64,000 nucleotides of DNA, taken from assembly GCA_965248685.1 (NCBI GenBank), contig CBDFKC010000003.1, positions 1 through 64,000 of the forward strand, given 5' to 3'. The notes below the pieces were generated by a model. That model did not search any database and was not told the DNA's origin. It saw only the letters and a list, made by a program, of their open reading frames with translations. The DNA comes from VYFG01 sp965248685 (GTDB taxonomy: Bacteria; Pseudomonadota; Gammaproteobacteria; Arenicellales; Poriferihabitantaceae). Positions 26,105 to 35,555 of the stretch are shown here, piece after piece. A program made the position numbers and the translations under genes. How positions within the stretch are numbered: position 1 is the first letter of the stretch; every line of letters begins with the position of its first letter.

Positions 26105-27037
26105 TTACTCGAGAATCTTACCGATTCTTCCCAGCGCCTCAATATCACTTTCGATTTGGGCGTTTGCTGCGTCTACGTCCTGCCAATAGATTAATGCCCC
26201 GGTCTCACTCGCGAGTTTTTTCGCTGCATCAGACAATGCAACTTTCTTGGCCACCGCAATAATTTTTTCCCGGGCGTCCGCCGGGGTATCTTTGTGGACA
26301 AACAATCCATTCCACAACGCAATATTCAGATCGGGAACGATTTCCGCCACAGTGGGTACATCCGGCGTTAGACCAATTCGTTCCGCGCCAACAGACGCCA
26401 GAATTTTGATTTTGTCCATGCAGGGTAATACCAGCTGCAACGTGGTATTCATTACATCGACATCACCGGAGGCCAGCGTATTACAGTCGAGGGCATCAAA
26501 TGCGGCGTCAGAGCCATAGCTAAAACCCATTTCTTTGGCCAGCGCCAGGGTAACTCGGGTCGGGATCAGCGGTCCGCCAAAGTGACCAAGCGCCACATCA
26601 TTGCTTTTTGCATATTCAGCCAGGCCCTGCATATCATCATAAGGCGCATTCTCGCCAGCGACAATAACGAAAGGATAAGTCAGGAAATTACCCAGGGGCT
26701 CAAACGGATTAGGGCTGAGCTCGGGTATGCCGATGTTAGGTCCAATGGTGGGGACTGCAATAATAAAGGATCCCACCGTATAGCCGTCCGCCGGCGCGGT
26801 GGCGACTTCCACGGCACCAGGGAAAGGACCACCGCCGCCGCCGGGTTTATTAACAACCGCTGCGGCTACCCCATAGGTTGCCTGAAATTCATCGGCAATC
26901 ATCCGGGTCAGCACGTCTTCAAGGTCTCCCGGGGGCCATGGCACCACAAAAGATACCGGCTTTTCAGGGTATTGCGCCTGGGCGACGGGTGCTATCAGCA
27001 GCAGGCTGCAAAGTAGAGTGAACAGGATTTTTTTCAT
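26105..27037 (-). CDS. tctC: Tripartite tricarboxylate transporter periplasmic receptor (Bug family)
   Basis: The 310-residue protein has a signal peptide (MKKILFTLLCSLLLIAPVAQ) and the Bug-type start YPEKPVSFVVPWPPGDLEDV. Further family features are VNKPGGGGGPFPGAVEVATA, ADGYTVG and the C-terminal DVPTVAEIVPDLNIALWNGLFV. It binds a carboxylate in the periplasm and delivers it to TctAB. A GGAG ribosome-binding site precedes ATG 27037. The ligand is unknown. The LysR gene upstream on the same strand and the nearby LDH2 gene suggest a small catabolic module. Confidence 0.9.
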   Translation of the reverse strand: MKKILFTLLCSLLLIAPVAQAQYPEKPVSFVVPWPPGDLEDVLTRMIADEFQATYGVAAAVVNKPGGGGGPFPGAVEVATAPADGYTVGSFIIAVPTIGPNIGIPELSPNPFEPLGNFLTYPFVIVAGENAPYDDMQGLAEYAKSNDVALGHFGGPLIPTRVTLALAKEMGFSYGSDAAFDALDCNTLASGDVDVMNTTLQLVLPCMDKIKILASVGAERIGLTPDVPTVAEIVPDLNIALWNGLFVHKDTPADAREKIIAVAKKVALSDAAKKLASETGALIYWQDVDAANAQIESDIEALGRIGKILE

Positions 27038-27123
27038 GATTTCTCCAGTGTGGATTGGTGTTAAATAATTATGTTGAGTATCTCTATTGGTTATTTTAAT
27101 TGAAATTTAACCATTGCTCAGTT

Positions 27124-27345
27124 TTAAGTCGAGCTAATTTGGCTTAGATACCAGTCTTTGAAAACCAGGTTACGGGCTTTCGGGGTCGAGTAATGACCGG
27201 GCTGGTATACCTGTGATAATACTCCGGACTGAATGTATTCGGTAATAGAATTGCCCTGGATTATAGTGACATGCCCAACTTTGCCGATGTGTTCAAGGTC
27301 AAAATCCCACCTTACCTTCGCCTCCTGCTGCGGCGGCCAAATCAA
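27124..27345 (-). CDS. Short ORF, probably remnant of an unidentified gene
   Basis: The frame stays open from about 27424, just past the lysR stop, to TAA at 27124, but no ATG or GTG occurs; the first standard start is TTG 27345 (73 residues). Composition looks coding (WDFDLEHIGKVGHVTIIQG, LVFKDWYLSQISST), and the frame upstream also reads plausibly (RLVIPVDSLNTAVELIWPP). It may be a 5'-truncated gene or use a rare start. I do not recognise a family. Confidence 0.3.
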   Translation of the reverse strand: MIWPPQQEAKVRWDFDLEHIGKVGHVTIIQGNSITEYIQSGVLSQVYQPGHYSTPKARNLVFKDWYLSQISST

Positions 27346-27412
27346 TTCAACAGCAGTGTTTAATGAATCTACTGGGATAACCAGTCGAAATTCTGATATT
27401 TCGATGACGGTC

Positions 27413-28261
27413 TCACAATTTTTCCAATAATGAGGTCAACCAATTCATAACTGTTCTGATGCGTCCGAAATCTTTAAGGTCAGGGTGTACTAATAGCCAT
27501 ACCTCACGAGACAACATTATCTCTTGAGAAACTCTTGTTATACCGGCTTCACTATCACCAACAAATATAGGTAAGAGAGATTTACCGGCCCCGCTTTTAA
27601 TGCACGCCAGAATTGACTCTGCATCATTTACGGTTACTTGAGACGGGCACTCTGATTTCTTTATCTGGTTTGCCAACCAGTGAAACTGGGGCAAGTGACT
27701 CATACCTTCCTCGTAGTTGATCCATAAAAGCGGCTCCCTCGACTTTTTTTTGCCATATACAGCGTAATCAAGATTTCCTATCCTACGAGCAATAACTCTA
27801 GATTCTTTGGTCGGTCGAGCTAGTCTTATTGCAATATCAGCATCTCGCTTGGTTAGACTAAGATTGCGACTATCAGATACCAGTTGTATATTCAGATTCG
27901 GATGCTCAGAAAGCAGGTTCGGTAGCGCTGGGGATACCAGACGATTCAGTATTACGGGCACCGAGGTCAACCGAACACTTCCTGAAATGCCTTGATCTAC
28001 TCCTGATACGCGGCTAACCAGTTCTTGTGTTTGCAGTTCTATACATTCAGCTACTTGAATAGAAGAAATTCCAGCTTCGGTAGGCGTTAAAGAACTATAG
28101 CCTCTTTCAAACAATCTTGTATTGAGCAACCCTTCAATGCCAGTCAATCTCCTGGCAACCGTACTTTCATTAACCCCAAGCTTACGCCCAGCCATCGCAA
28201 GAGAGTCTGATCTCCCAATTGCCAAGACATAGCGCAAATCATTCCAGTTTAGATCCTGCAT
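27413..28261 (-). CDS. LysR-type transcriptional regulator
   Basis: The 282-residue protein has the LysR winged HTH at residues 5-62 (WNDLRYVLAIGRSDSLAMAG, LGVNESTVARRLTGIEG) and a C-terminal effector domain (VRLTSVPVILNRLV, DADIAIRLARP). The N-terminal form (MQDLNWNDLRYVLAI) is that of the group that represses or activates divergent neighbours. It is divergent from the YciI-like gene (spacer about 90 bases) and upstream of tctC on the same strand; either could be its target. Confidence 0.87.
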   Translation of the reverse strand: MQDLNWNDLRYVLAIGRSDSLAMAGRKLGVNESTVARRLTGIEGLLNTRLFERGYSSLTPTEAGISSIQVAECIELQTQELVSRVSGVDQGISGSVRLTSVPVILNRLVSPALPNLLSEHPNLNIQLVSDSRNLSLTKRDADIAIRLARPTKESRVIARRIGNLDYAVYGKKKSREPLLWINYEEGMSHLPQFHWLANQIKKSECPSQVTVNDAESILACIKSGAGKSLLPIFVGDSEAGITRVSQEIMLSREVWLLVHPDLKDFGRIRTVMNWLTSLLEKL

Positions 28262-28352
28262 TTATGAAAACTAAAATTGCATTTTTGCCTATTCTACAAG
28301 CATTATTGCAGGCCTACAATTGCTGTTTCTTACATATTCTGAGGAGAAAATA

Positions 28353-28652
28353 ATGATATTTATTCTACTATTTGAGGATAACGAAGAACATTCCGATAAA
28401 CGAATGAAGCATATGGAAGAACATCTTAGTTTCCTTTCAAAAAACGCATCCCTGATTCAGGCGGCCGGGCCGTTAATTGATGCTGAGAAAAAATGCCCAT
28501 CTGGCGGACTTTGGATTGTACAGACAGACGCGATAGAAAATGTACGAAGCCTAATTGAAGAAGATCCATTTTGGCCAACTGGCTTAAGGAAAAACGTACA
28601 GATATTGCAATGGAATCAAGTATTCGCAAATGGCAGCAGACTGACTAGCTGA
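28353..28652 (+). CDS. YciI-like small protein
   Basis: From ATG 28353, preceded by GAGGAG at a good distance, the product has 99 residues. It reads MIFILLFEDN, a helix with RMKHMEEHLSFLSK, IQAAGPLIDAEKKCPSGGLWIVQTD and IEEDPFWPTGL, which is the order of YciI-family ferredoxin-like proteins (first strand, H-x3-HL helix, GPL loop, DPF near the C-terminus). Enzymatic roles are known only for a few members. It is divergent from the LysR gene and probably regulated by it. An upstream in-frame start at 28320 has no ribosome-binding site. Confidence 0.75.
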   Translation: MIFILLFEDNEEHSDKRMKHMEEHLSFLSKNASLIQAAGPLIDAEKKCPSGGLWIVQTDAIENVRSLIEEDPFWPTGLRKNVQILQWNQVFANGSRLTS

Positions 28653-28684
28653 AGCCAACGCTTCCATTTATTGCAAAAGATCGA

Positions 28685-28796
28685 GAGATCGGGGTCAGTG
28701 TAGAAATTATCAGAGATCGGAGAGATCGGGGTCAGTGTAGAAATTATTGAATCGACGGCAATCTTACCGAATAATTTCTACACTGACCCCGATCTC
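28685..28796. repeat. REP/MITE-like element with 26-base inverted repeats
   Basis: A 26-base unit beginning GAGATCGGGGTCAGTG and ending TAGAAATTAT occurs at 28685-28710 and again at 28722-28747 as a direct repeat. It recurs perfectly inverted at 28771-28796. The inner copy and the inverted copy can form a long hairpin around a 23-base loop. GGGGTCAGTGTAGAAATTAT-type sequences are familiar as dispersed palindromes in gammaproteobacteria, often linked to REP-associated Y1 transposases. The remaining 28653-29087 sequence has no visible gene. Confidence 0.75.
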
Positions 28797-29087
28797 CGCA
28801 ACGTGACTTCATGTTTGCTATCTTCAGTTACGCCAGTAAGACTGAATCCGAATCTCAACTTTAATATATGAATTCCCTAAGATTGTTTATAGTATGATTC
28901 GAAGCCAACTACTCTTAGGCAATCAATTGCGGTGCCAAGGCTCTTACAGAGCGGGCCGACTATCAAAGTGCGTATACCTATAGTTGAACTTTAGAAGCAG
29001 ATATTTTTACCTTCCTTATTTTGAAATCCTGAATTCCTGGGTACAGAAACTCGACGGAAGAGAGCCAACACAATATTCTATACCCTG

Positions 29088-29804
29088 GTGACAACACACA
29101 AACCAAACACGCCGGATCAGCATCCAGAATTCGATGCCTTCGCGGAAAACTATGACGAAGCCCTTCAGCAAGGCCTCGATCTTACCGGGGAAAGTAAGGA
29201 GTACTTCGCTGCTCAGCGGGTTCACTGTATGAAACGACAACTGGACTCAGTTGGAGCGGCATCTGAATCGATACTCGACTTCGGGTGTGGCACCGGGGGA
29301 TCCGTCTCTTACCTCCTCGAAATATTTTCTCCCACCGTACTGATCGGTACGGATATCTCCGATGATTCGTTATCAATTGCCCGACAAAACTATTCTCTCA
29401 GCTCCTGTCGTTTCGAAATACTCGATCAGTTTCAGCCAAAATCTGACCTAGACCTCGCATTTTGTAATGGTGTCTTCCACCATATTCCTGTTGCGGAACG
29501 CCAACAATGCGCAGACAAAATATTTCAATCATTACGACAGGGTGGTTATTTTTGTTTCTGGGAGAATAATCCGTGGAATCCGGGCACCCGTTGGATCATG
29601 AAACGCGTCCCATTTGATCGTGATGCTATTATGCTTTGGCCCAAAGAGACCCGCTCGCTGTTGAAAGCAAGCGGGTTTGAAATTGTCAAGACTTCCTTTT
29701 TGTTTTTCTTCCCGAATCTGCTTAAAGTCCTGCGACCCATCGAACCATTGCTAGCCAGTATTCCACTCGGAGGACAATATCTGGTGTTTGCGCGAAAGCC
29801 CTAA
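29088..29804 (+). CDS. Class I SAM-dependent methyltransferase
   Basis: The 238-residue protein has the methyltransferase core ILDFGCGTGGSVSYL (motif I, about residues 64-78), the acidic strand-2 end in LIGTDISDDSLSIAR, and LDLAFCNGVFHHIPVAERQ. The N-terminus (FDAFAENYDEALQQGLDLTG) is the typical lid region of ubiE/coq3-like small-molecule methyltransferases. The start is GTG 29088. It precedes, in opposite orientation, a GT2 glycosyltransferase pair, so a role in modifying a glycan or lipid is possible but unproven. Confidence 0.82.
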   Translation: MTTHKPNTPDQHPEFDAFAENYDEALQQGLDLTGESKEYFAAQRVHCMKRQLDSVGAASESILDFGCGTGGSVSYLLEIFSPTVLIGTDISDDSLSIARQNYSLSSCRFEILDQFQPKSDLDLAFCNGVFHHIPVAERQQCADKIFQSLRQGGYFCFWENNPWNPGTRWIMKRVPFDRDAIMLWPKETRSLLKASGFEIVKTSFLFFFPNLLKVLRPIEPLLASIPLGGQYLVFARKP

Positions 29805-29864
29805 TTCGTTATCCATTCTAGTGTCGTGTTCTGATCTAGGTGCACCGGTCGATGGTATAGATAG

Positions 29865-31019
29865 TCATTGCTCTTTTTTAAGTGTCATCAAGCCCATAAA
29901 CAGGCCAAACAAAATTAATTCGAATCCAATTACTCCAGCGCTCGTCGATGGAATGACGATTGAGAGAATTTCCATCGTGTCCAGTGTTCCAAAATCCACC
30001 TTAAACCAATTGTAAACGCTGATCAAAACCCCAATCACACTCAATATCACGAGCACCAGTCCGCAAATCAACAATCGATTGCTATTAATATGTTTTGTAA
30101 ACCAGGATATACGGGAATCCGTCGGCAGAAAACCCTGTTGACTGCCATATATTTTTGCTGCAATCGAAAACAGTATCGCCTGGAGTCCAACCACAACCAT
30201 CCCCAGTGAATATATAAGCGTAGCCGGTCCGGGCGTTATGCGATTGTTGCCATCATCAAAATACAAAATCCGCAACATCATCCCTACACCCAGTAACATG
30301 ATCAGCCCACCTGGAATCAGAAACAGATAGCGTGGGCTATACAAAAACATTAAGCGTAAATGGCGCCAGCCATCCCGCCACGGATGTAGATGAGGCGGGC
30401 GTGTCCTGCCATCAGGCGAGAGAATTGTTGGGACTTCACGCACATCCAGATTCAATAAGGAGGCTTTCATAACCATTTCGGATGCAAACTCCATGCCGGG
30501 GGATTGAAGCTGCATTTTTCCGAAAGCCTGCTTGGAAAAACCTCTGAGCCCGCAATGAAAATCACCAACACGGGTTTTAAACAGAGTCTTACCTATGGAA
30601 CTCAATATCGGATTACCGAGGTACCGATTCTTGAAGGGCATTGCGCCTGGTTTAATGCCACCTTTAAAACGATTACCCATCACCAGGTCTGCACCCGCGC
30701 GTAATTCGCGCAAAAATACGCCTAGTCTCGAAAAATCGTAAGATCTGTCAGAATCTCCCATCACAACATACCGCCCCCGCGCTCGTTCTACGCCCGCACG
30801 GCAGGCAGAGCCATATCCCATTATCGGAACATTGATAACCCTCGCGCCCAGTGATTCTGCAATTTCGATGGAACCATCCGTTGACCCATTATCTGCAATA
30901 ATGATCTCGCCAGTGACGGAGTCCTGCGTCAGGAATGACAGTGCATCATTTATACAGTCAGCAATGGTCTCTGCCTCATCAAGGCATGGCATGACGATAG
31001 AAAGTTCAACGTTTTCCAT
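29865..31019 (-). CDS. GT2 glycosyltransferase (DPM1/GtrB-like) with C-terminal membrane helices
   Basis: The 384-residue protein has a GT-A domain: LSIVMPCLDEAETIADCI at the N-terminus, EIIIADNGSTDGSIEIAE, YVVMGDSDRSYDF (DxD-type) and GNRFKGGIKPGAMPFKNRYLG. Then come four hydrophobic segments (FLIPGGLIMLLGVGMMLRIL, LIYSLGMVVVGLQAILFSI, LICGLVLVILSVIGVLISVY and the C-terminal ISTSAGVIGFELILFG-like stretch). It would transfer a sugar to polyprenyl phosphate or directly to a membrane acceptor. It is 24 bases downstream of the large membrane protein gene, so both probably act in one cell-surface glycosylation step. Confidence 0.85.
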   Translation of the reverse strand: MENVELSIVMPCLDEAETIADCINDALSFLTQDSVTGEIIIADNGSTDGSIEIAESLGARVINVPIMGYGSACRAGVERARGRYVVMGDSDRSYDFSRLGVFLRELRAGADLVMGNRFKGGIKPGAMPFKNRYLGNPILSSIGKTLFKTRVGDFHCGLRGFSKQAFGKMQLQSPGMEFASEMVMKASLLNLDVREVPTILSPDGRTRPPHLHPWRDGWRHLRLMFLYSPRYLFLIPGGLIMLLGVGMMLRILYFDDGNNRITPGPATLIYSLGMVVVGLQAILFSIAAKIYGSQQGFLPTDSRISWFTKHINSNRLLICGLVLVILSVIGVLISVYNWFKVDFGTLDTMEILSIVIPSTSAGVIGFELILFGLFMGLMTLKKEQ

Positions 31020-31043
31020 TATTTTAACTATGGGAAATTTTTA

Positions 31044-32783
31044 TTATGGGGCTGATTTGCAAAAAATAGATACTAGAGCACCAACTGCGGACTCGTAGAA
31101 TAATCCGAAAACAATGGGGATCAGCATCAGCAATGCGATTGTGGAACCACAAATAGTACGCGTAATATCGAAGTAGGCGGTCACTACAACCAGCAGATTT
31201 ATCCCAAAAATCAGTGAAAAAGCAATAATCACCGTTCCGATAATACACATAAATTCAAATGAGTATGCTTTCAAGGACAAAGTCACCAGCAACAAAACCA
31301 TAGTCAACAAAAATATTGAAGGGAGGTATTTTTGATACCACTCAAGATTTACCCTGATACTGCTCCACTTCTTGATATCTTCCGATTGTATAGCGCTAAC
31401 CGTGTCGTCTCGGAGATTTTCATATCCCTGGACGTAGTTTGAATTCAACGAAAAAAATCTCGACAGTGCGTATTTGAATGGATCATTGGCAAGCATGTCA
31501 CCAATACTTTTCGGCGCTATCTGGTACTCATCAGGAAACTGCGTTGCAAACCTCAAGATATCCACAGCGGCTGGCCATAATTTACCCCAATGCCCCTCTT
31601 TCCATTGGACCAATGACACTATTGGAGGATTGCAGTTTAACGGTGAATCATCGCAATACTTTTCGATGTCATCAGCCAGAGTCTCCAGAAATGCGAGCGT
31701 TGAAGGTCCATCACGATAGTATCCTGCTGAATGCAGTGCATGTTTTAACGACCAGATTCCAATACCACCATTGATTCTAGTTTCGTAAACCTTGTATTGC
31801 GTTTGGTCTTCGGTAATCAATTGGTGGATCACCAGCCTGGTGGCGTCGCTGATTTTTAGCAATTTTTCAAGGGTTTCCAGGTTCCAGTGATCTTCCGTAT
31901 GCCCTTTAATCGAGTCTATGTTATATATCGACGGCTGGGTGTTCAGCGATAAGATTGCATTCCATGCTCTACTGAACGTCGGTTCTTTGAAATCTACAGT
32001 GGCCTCGACACCGTATTTGTCAAGATTAATCTGCGCTATATAGGTTGTGACTGCGTAGGGTGTGAGGGCTGCCAGGGTCACGCCAATCAAATTCCCAACT
32101 AGATTGGCGATTGCCCAAGCCTGGATTGATCGAACCATCACAAATATGAATACGGGTAAGGCCGTCAGAGCCATCCAAATACTTTCTTCCCTGGTATTCC
32201 ATGCTATTGCCAGGGAAATAGTGCAAAGGAAAAACCAGGGTAATGATTTGGTATAGTGCTTGTTGTGCGCGGCACAATGAATTATTGCAATGAGCGACGA
32301 CAAAAAAAGAATAGACAGGGGTAAGTATAAGGTTTGACGTACCAGTCCGCTCCATATAGTTGACAGCGTCACCGGGTTCATGACAATTAAAGAAAATCCT
32401 GCAATGGCAATTGCTCGATTAATATTTATTAACCTGAGTACACGGTAAAATACCAGGCAAGCCGTTATATACAAAATATCTGTGGCTATACGGGGATTTA
32501 TTCCCAGCTTGGCGCAAAAAGCCAAAAATCCGGGATAACCCGCGCCTTTAATTAGTGTATAGAGGTCATACTCGTTACCGAGCCAGTCTCCCGAAAAGAT
32601 TGAGACCGCTTTTAGAAAAAACCAGGTATCATCCCCGTAATGAAACATTGATACAGACAATGGCATGACGGATGCGATTTGAAACTTGTACAGGCATATC
32701 AACGCGATGAGCGTTGCCGAGGCTAGCCTCGCAATCAGATTGTAGTAATTATTTGGCTGCTGATTATTATGTTTTACACGCAC
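31044..32783 (-). CDS. Polytopic membrane protein, possible GT-C glycosyltransferase
   Basis: The 579-residue protein has about eight membrane helices in its N-terminal half (ASATLIALICLYKFQIASVM, IATDILYITACLVFYRVL, SLPWFFLCTISLAIAW), a soluble periplasmic stretch of about 200 residues (250-470), and four more helices at the C-terminus. An acidic pair follows the first helix (FHYGDDTWFFLKAV), which is the position of the catalytic acidic motif in GT-C enzymes using lipid-linked sugars. The pairing with a GT2 gene supports this but no exact family is recognised. It starts at ATG 32783. Confidence 0.6.
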   Translation of the reverse strand: MRVKHNNQQPNNYYNLIARLASATLIALICLYKFQIASVMPLSVSMFHYGDDTWFFLKAVSIFSGDWLGNEYDLYTLIKGAGYPGFLAFCAKLGINPRIATDILYITACLVFYRVLRLININRAIAIAGFSLIVMNPVTLSTIWSGLVRQTLYLPLSILFLSSLIAIIHCAAHNKHYTKSLPWFFLCTISLAIAWNTREESIWMALTALPVFIFVMVRSIQAWAIANLVGNLIGVTLAALTPYAVTTYIAQINLDKYGVEATVDFKEPTFSRAWNAILSLNTQPSIYNIDSIKGHTEDHWNLETLEKLLKISDATRLVIHQLITEDQTQYKVYETRINGGIGIWSLKHALHSAGYYRDGPSTLAFLETLADDIEKYCDDSPLNCNPPIVSLVQWKEGHWGKLWPAAVDILRFATQFPDEYQIAPKSIGDMLANDPFKYALSRFFSLNSNYVQGYENLRDDTVSAIQSEDIKKWSSIRVNLEWYQKYLPSIFLLTMVLLLVTLSLKAYSFEFMCIIGTVIIAFSLIFGINLLVVVTAYFDITRTICGSTIALLMLIPIVFGLFYESAVGALVSIFCKSAP

Positions 32784-32810
32784 TCACTGCTGTCCCGTTA
32801 AGAGATAAAA

Positions 32811-32994
32811 ATGGCTTGGTTCTATAGCTGTTTTGATAAAATAGGGTTACTAACAAACTCATTCAACCAAAACAAAAAACCAAGCCTTGGCGCATTGTAA
32901 TACAGTGTTTGCCCAAATACTAAATATCGTACTGAGACATGAATTCGAATCTCTGACAGACCCGTATTCGCGTGCTTGCGTCACTACCTCCTGA
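32811..32994 (+). pseudogene. Remnant of an IS4-type element: left end and transposase N-terminus
   Basis: ATGGCTTGGTT at 32811 and AACCAAGCC at 32878-32886 form an inverted pair. From TTG 32887 the frame reads AHCNTVFAQILNIVLRHEFESL before stopping at TGA 32992. This matches the N-terminus of IS4-family transposases (typical form AHHNTxFxQLLxLxPRHEFE). Nothing of the DDE domain follows, so about 110 bases of coding sequence remain. The remaining 32995-33174 spacer before the molybdoenzyme gene shows no gene. Confidence 0.5.
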
Positions 32995-33174
32995 CATCCG
33001 AGCAAATGATCTCAGCTGAAATATGACAATGGTTTTTCCCCTATTGAAATCCAATCTGGCATTTGCAGCCCGGCATGGACATAGCAATCCTCTCCAGTAT
33101 CATTGATCGGATGACCCGGATCTGAAGCAGAAAAAGACAACCAGAGCTCGGGCTCTGCACGGAACTATAGAATT

Positions 33175-35493
33175 ATGTCCCAAGACCACGACCTACCTTT
33201 GACCAGTAGCCACTGGGGTACCTACCGGGTTGAAACCGAAAACGGTACGGTAAAAGCATTGCACGGGTTTGAGCAAGACGACGATGTATCGCCGATCGGG
33301 AGAGGAATCGTAGACGTGCTGGATGCACCGACGAGAATCAAAGCACCCATGATCAGGAAAAGCTGGCTCGAATTGGGTCCCGGCACCAACAATCATCTAC
33401 GCGGCGCCGAACCTTTTGTCGAAGTAACCTGGGAGAAGGCGGAAAAATTGGTCGCCAGTGAATTGTCTCGGGTTAAAAATCAATGGGGTAATCAGGCCAT
33501 TTATGGCGGTTCATATGGTTGGTCGAGTGCGGGGCGGTTTCACCATGCGCAAAGCCAGTTGCATCGATTTTTAAAGTGTATAGGCGGGTATACCCGGTCA
33601 GTGGGCACCTACAGCTTCGCGGCTGCCGAAGTGATCGTGCCACACGTGCTGGGCGACTATTGGACATTGTTGTTAGAAACCACTAGCTGGCTCTCGGTTA
33701 TCGATCAAGGTAAATTACTAGTGGCGTTTGGTGGTATGCCGAGGAAGAATGGACAGATAAACGCCGGCGGTATCGGTCGCCATGTACAACAGGAACATAT
33801 GACCGCGGCGCGAGATGCTGGCATTGAATTTGTTAATGTTGGTCCAATTCGGGCTGATATCGACGATTCGCTACGGGCTGAATGGCTTGCTATACGACCC
33901 GGGACAGATACCGCGCTGTTGATTGCCATAGCCCAAACCCTGGTCGCTGAGCAACTGGCCGATACACAGTTTCTTGAGCAATACACCGTTGGAATGGATG
34001 AATTCCAGAAATATCTGGGCGGCGTTTCTGACAGCATCGAGAAAAATGCTGACTGGGCGTCCGAGATATGTGGGATTCCGGCAGATCGAATCCGACAGCT
34101 CGCACGTCGAATGGCGGCTAACCAAACCATGATATCAATCAGCTGGTCGTTAACCCGACAGCATCATGGGGAACATGCATTTTGGGCCGCCATAGCCGTG
34201 GCTGCGATGTTGGGTCAGATCGGCCTACCCGGCGGCGGAATTACCTTCGGTTACTCGACCACGAACGGAATTGGTGGTCACAATACCAAAGTGCCGGGAG
34301 CATCGTTACCACAGGGGGAAAACGCGGTTTCGACCTTTATTCCGGTGGCACGCATCAGCGATATGCTGCTGAATCCTGGCGAGTCATTCGAATTCAACGG
34401 AAGCAGTTACGAGTATCCCGACATTCACCTGGTTTACTGGGCCGGGGGCAATCCATTTCATCATCACCAGGATTTGAACAAAATGCTTAGGGCCTGGCAA
34501 AAACCCGACACCGTTGTAGTGAATGACTGGTGTTGGAACAGCATAGCCAAACATGCCGATATAGTCCTGCCCTGTACTACAACCCTCGAGCGCAATGACA
34601 TTTCCATATCACCGCGCGATCCTTATGTCATTGATATGCAACAGGCAATCAAACCGGTTGGTGACAGTCGTAATGACTACGATATTTTCTCTGGTATCGC
34701 ACGCCAAATGGGCATTGAGTTGGCGTTTACCGAAGATCGTAATGAACAACAATGGATAGAATGGATTTACGCAGAGACGGTTAAGCGATCGAAAGCCAAA
34801 GGGTTTGAAATGCCTGACTATGCGGAATTCAAAAAGTCAGGTTGGTTTAAGCCCGATCCACCGGCTGAACCTGTAGTGATGCTAAAAGACTTTCGCGATG
34901 ATCCTGCCGCAAATCCCCTGTCGACCCCTTCGGGTAAAATTGAAATCCATTCTGCAGCAGTGGCCAGTTTTAAATATGAAGATTGTCCCGGTCATCCCAC
35001 CTGGATGGAACCACATGAATGGCTCGGCGGCGATACGTCAGATTTCCCGCTTCACTTAATTTCCAATCAACCCAAAACCAAACTCCATTCGCAGCTTGAT
35101 CATGGCAGTTATTGTCGGGCGGCAAAAATCAATCAACGGGAACCCATCATGTTACATCCCGAGGAAGCCACCGCCAGGAATCTCACCGGCGGGGATATTG
35201 TCCGGGTGTTTAATCGTCGTGGGGCCTGTTTGGGTGCTGTAGTAATCGATGACCAGGTTATGCCAGGCGTTGTTCAAATGAGTACTGGAGCCTGGTACGA
35301 CCCGCAAGAACCGGGGAACCCGGGTAGTTTGTGCAAGCACGGAAATCCGAACATGCTGACTCTTGATGTCGGTACATCCCAGCTGGCACAAGGACCCATC
35401 GCGCATACTTGTCTAGTCGAGATCGAACGTTTTGTTCAACCGATACCCCAGGTTACGGCTTTCGACCCCCCCGAAATCCTCCAGGACGAATAG
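33175..35493 (+). CDS. Cytosolic molybdopterin oxidoreductase (BisC/TorA-like)
   Basis: The 772-residue protein belongs to the DMSO reductase family, of the bis-MGD type with a serine ligand: YGGSYGWSSAGRFHHAQSQL near residues 111-130 matches biotin-sulfoxide and TMAO reductases. Other family parts are LWAGGNPFHHHQDL-like YWAGGNPFHHHQDLNKM, VVVNDWCWNSIAKHADIVLPC and the C-terminal domain (SGKIEIHSAAV, HLISNQPKTKLHSQLDHG). There is no Tat signal and no N-terminal Fe-S cysteine cluster, so it is a cytosolic single-cofactor reductase of an S- or N-oxide. It starts a plus-strand group with a CoA lyase and a dioxygenase. Confidence 0.87.
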   Translation: MSQDHDLPLTSSHWGTYRVETENGTVKALHGFEQDDDVSPIGRGIVDVLDAPTRIKAPMIRKSWLELGPGTNNHLRGAEPFVEVTWEKAEKLVASELSRVKNQWGNQAIYGGSYGWSSAGRFHHAQSQLHRFLKCIGGYTRSVGTYSFAAAEVIVPHVLGDYWTLLLETTSWLSVIDQGKLLVAFGGMPRKNGQINAGGIGRHVQQEHMTAARDAGIEFVNVGPIRADIDDSLRAEWLAIRPGTDTALLIAIAQTLVAEQLADTQFLEQYTVGMDEFQKYLGGVSDSIEKNADWASEICGIPADRIRQLARRMAANQTMISISWSLTRQHHGEHAFWAAIAVAAMLGQIGLPGGGITFGYSTTNGIGGHNTKVPGASLPQGENAVSTFIPVARISDMLLNPGESFEFNGSSYEYPDIHLVYWAGGNPFHHHQDLNKMLRAWQKPDTVVVNDWCWNSIAKHADIVLPCTTTLERNDISISPRDPYVIDMQQAIKPVGDSRNDYDIFSGIARQMGIELAFTEDRNEQQWIEWIYAETVKRSKAKGFEMPDYAEFKKSGWFKPDPPAEPVVMLKDFRDDPAANPLSTPSGKIEIHSAAVASFKYEDCPGHPTWMEPHEWLGGDTSDFPLHLISNQPKTKLHSQLDHGSYCRAAKINQREPIMLHPEEATARNLTGGDIVRVFNRRGACLGAVVIDDQVMPGVVQMSTGAWYDPQEPGNPGSLCKHGNPNMLTLDVGTSQLAQGPIAHTCLVEIERFVQPIPQVTAFDPPEILQDE

Positions 35494-35555
35494 TCGTCCT
35501 GGAACTCGTTCTCGCAACCAGGTAATCTGGTAAACACCAAGAGTAAATTGAAAGC

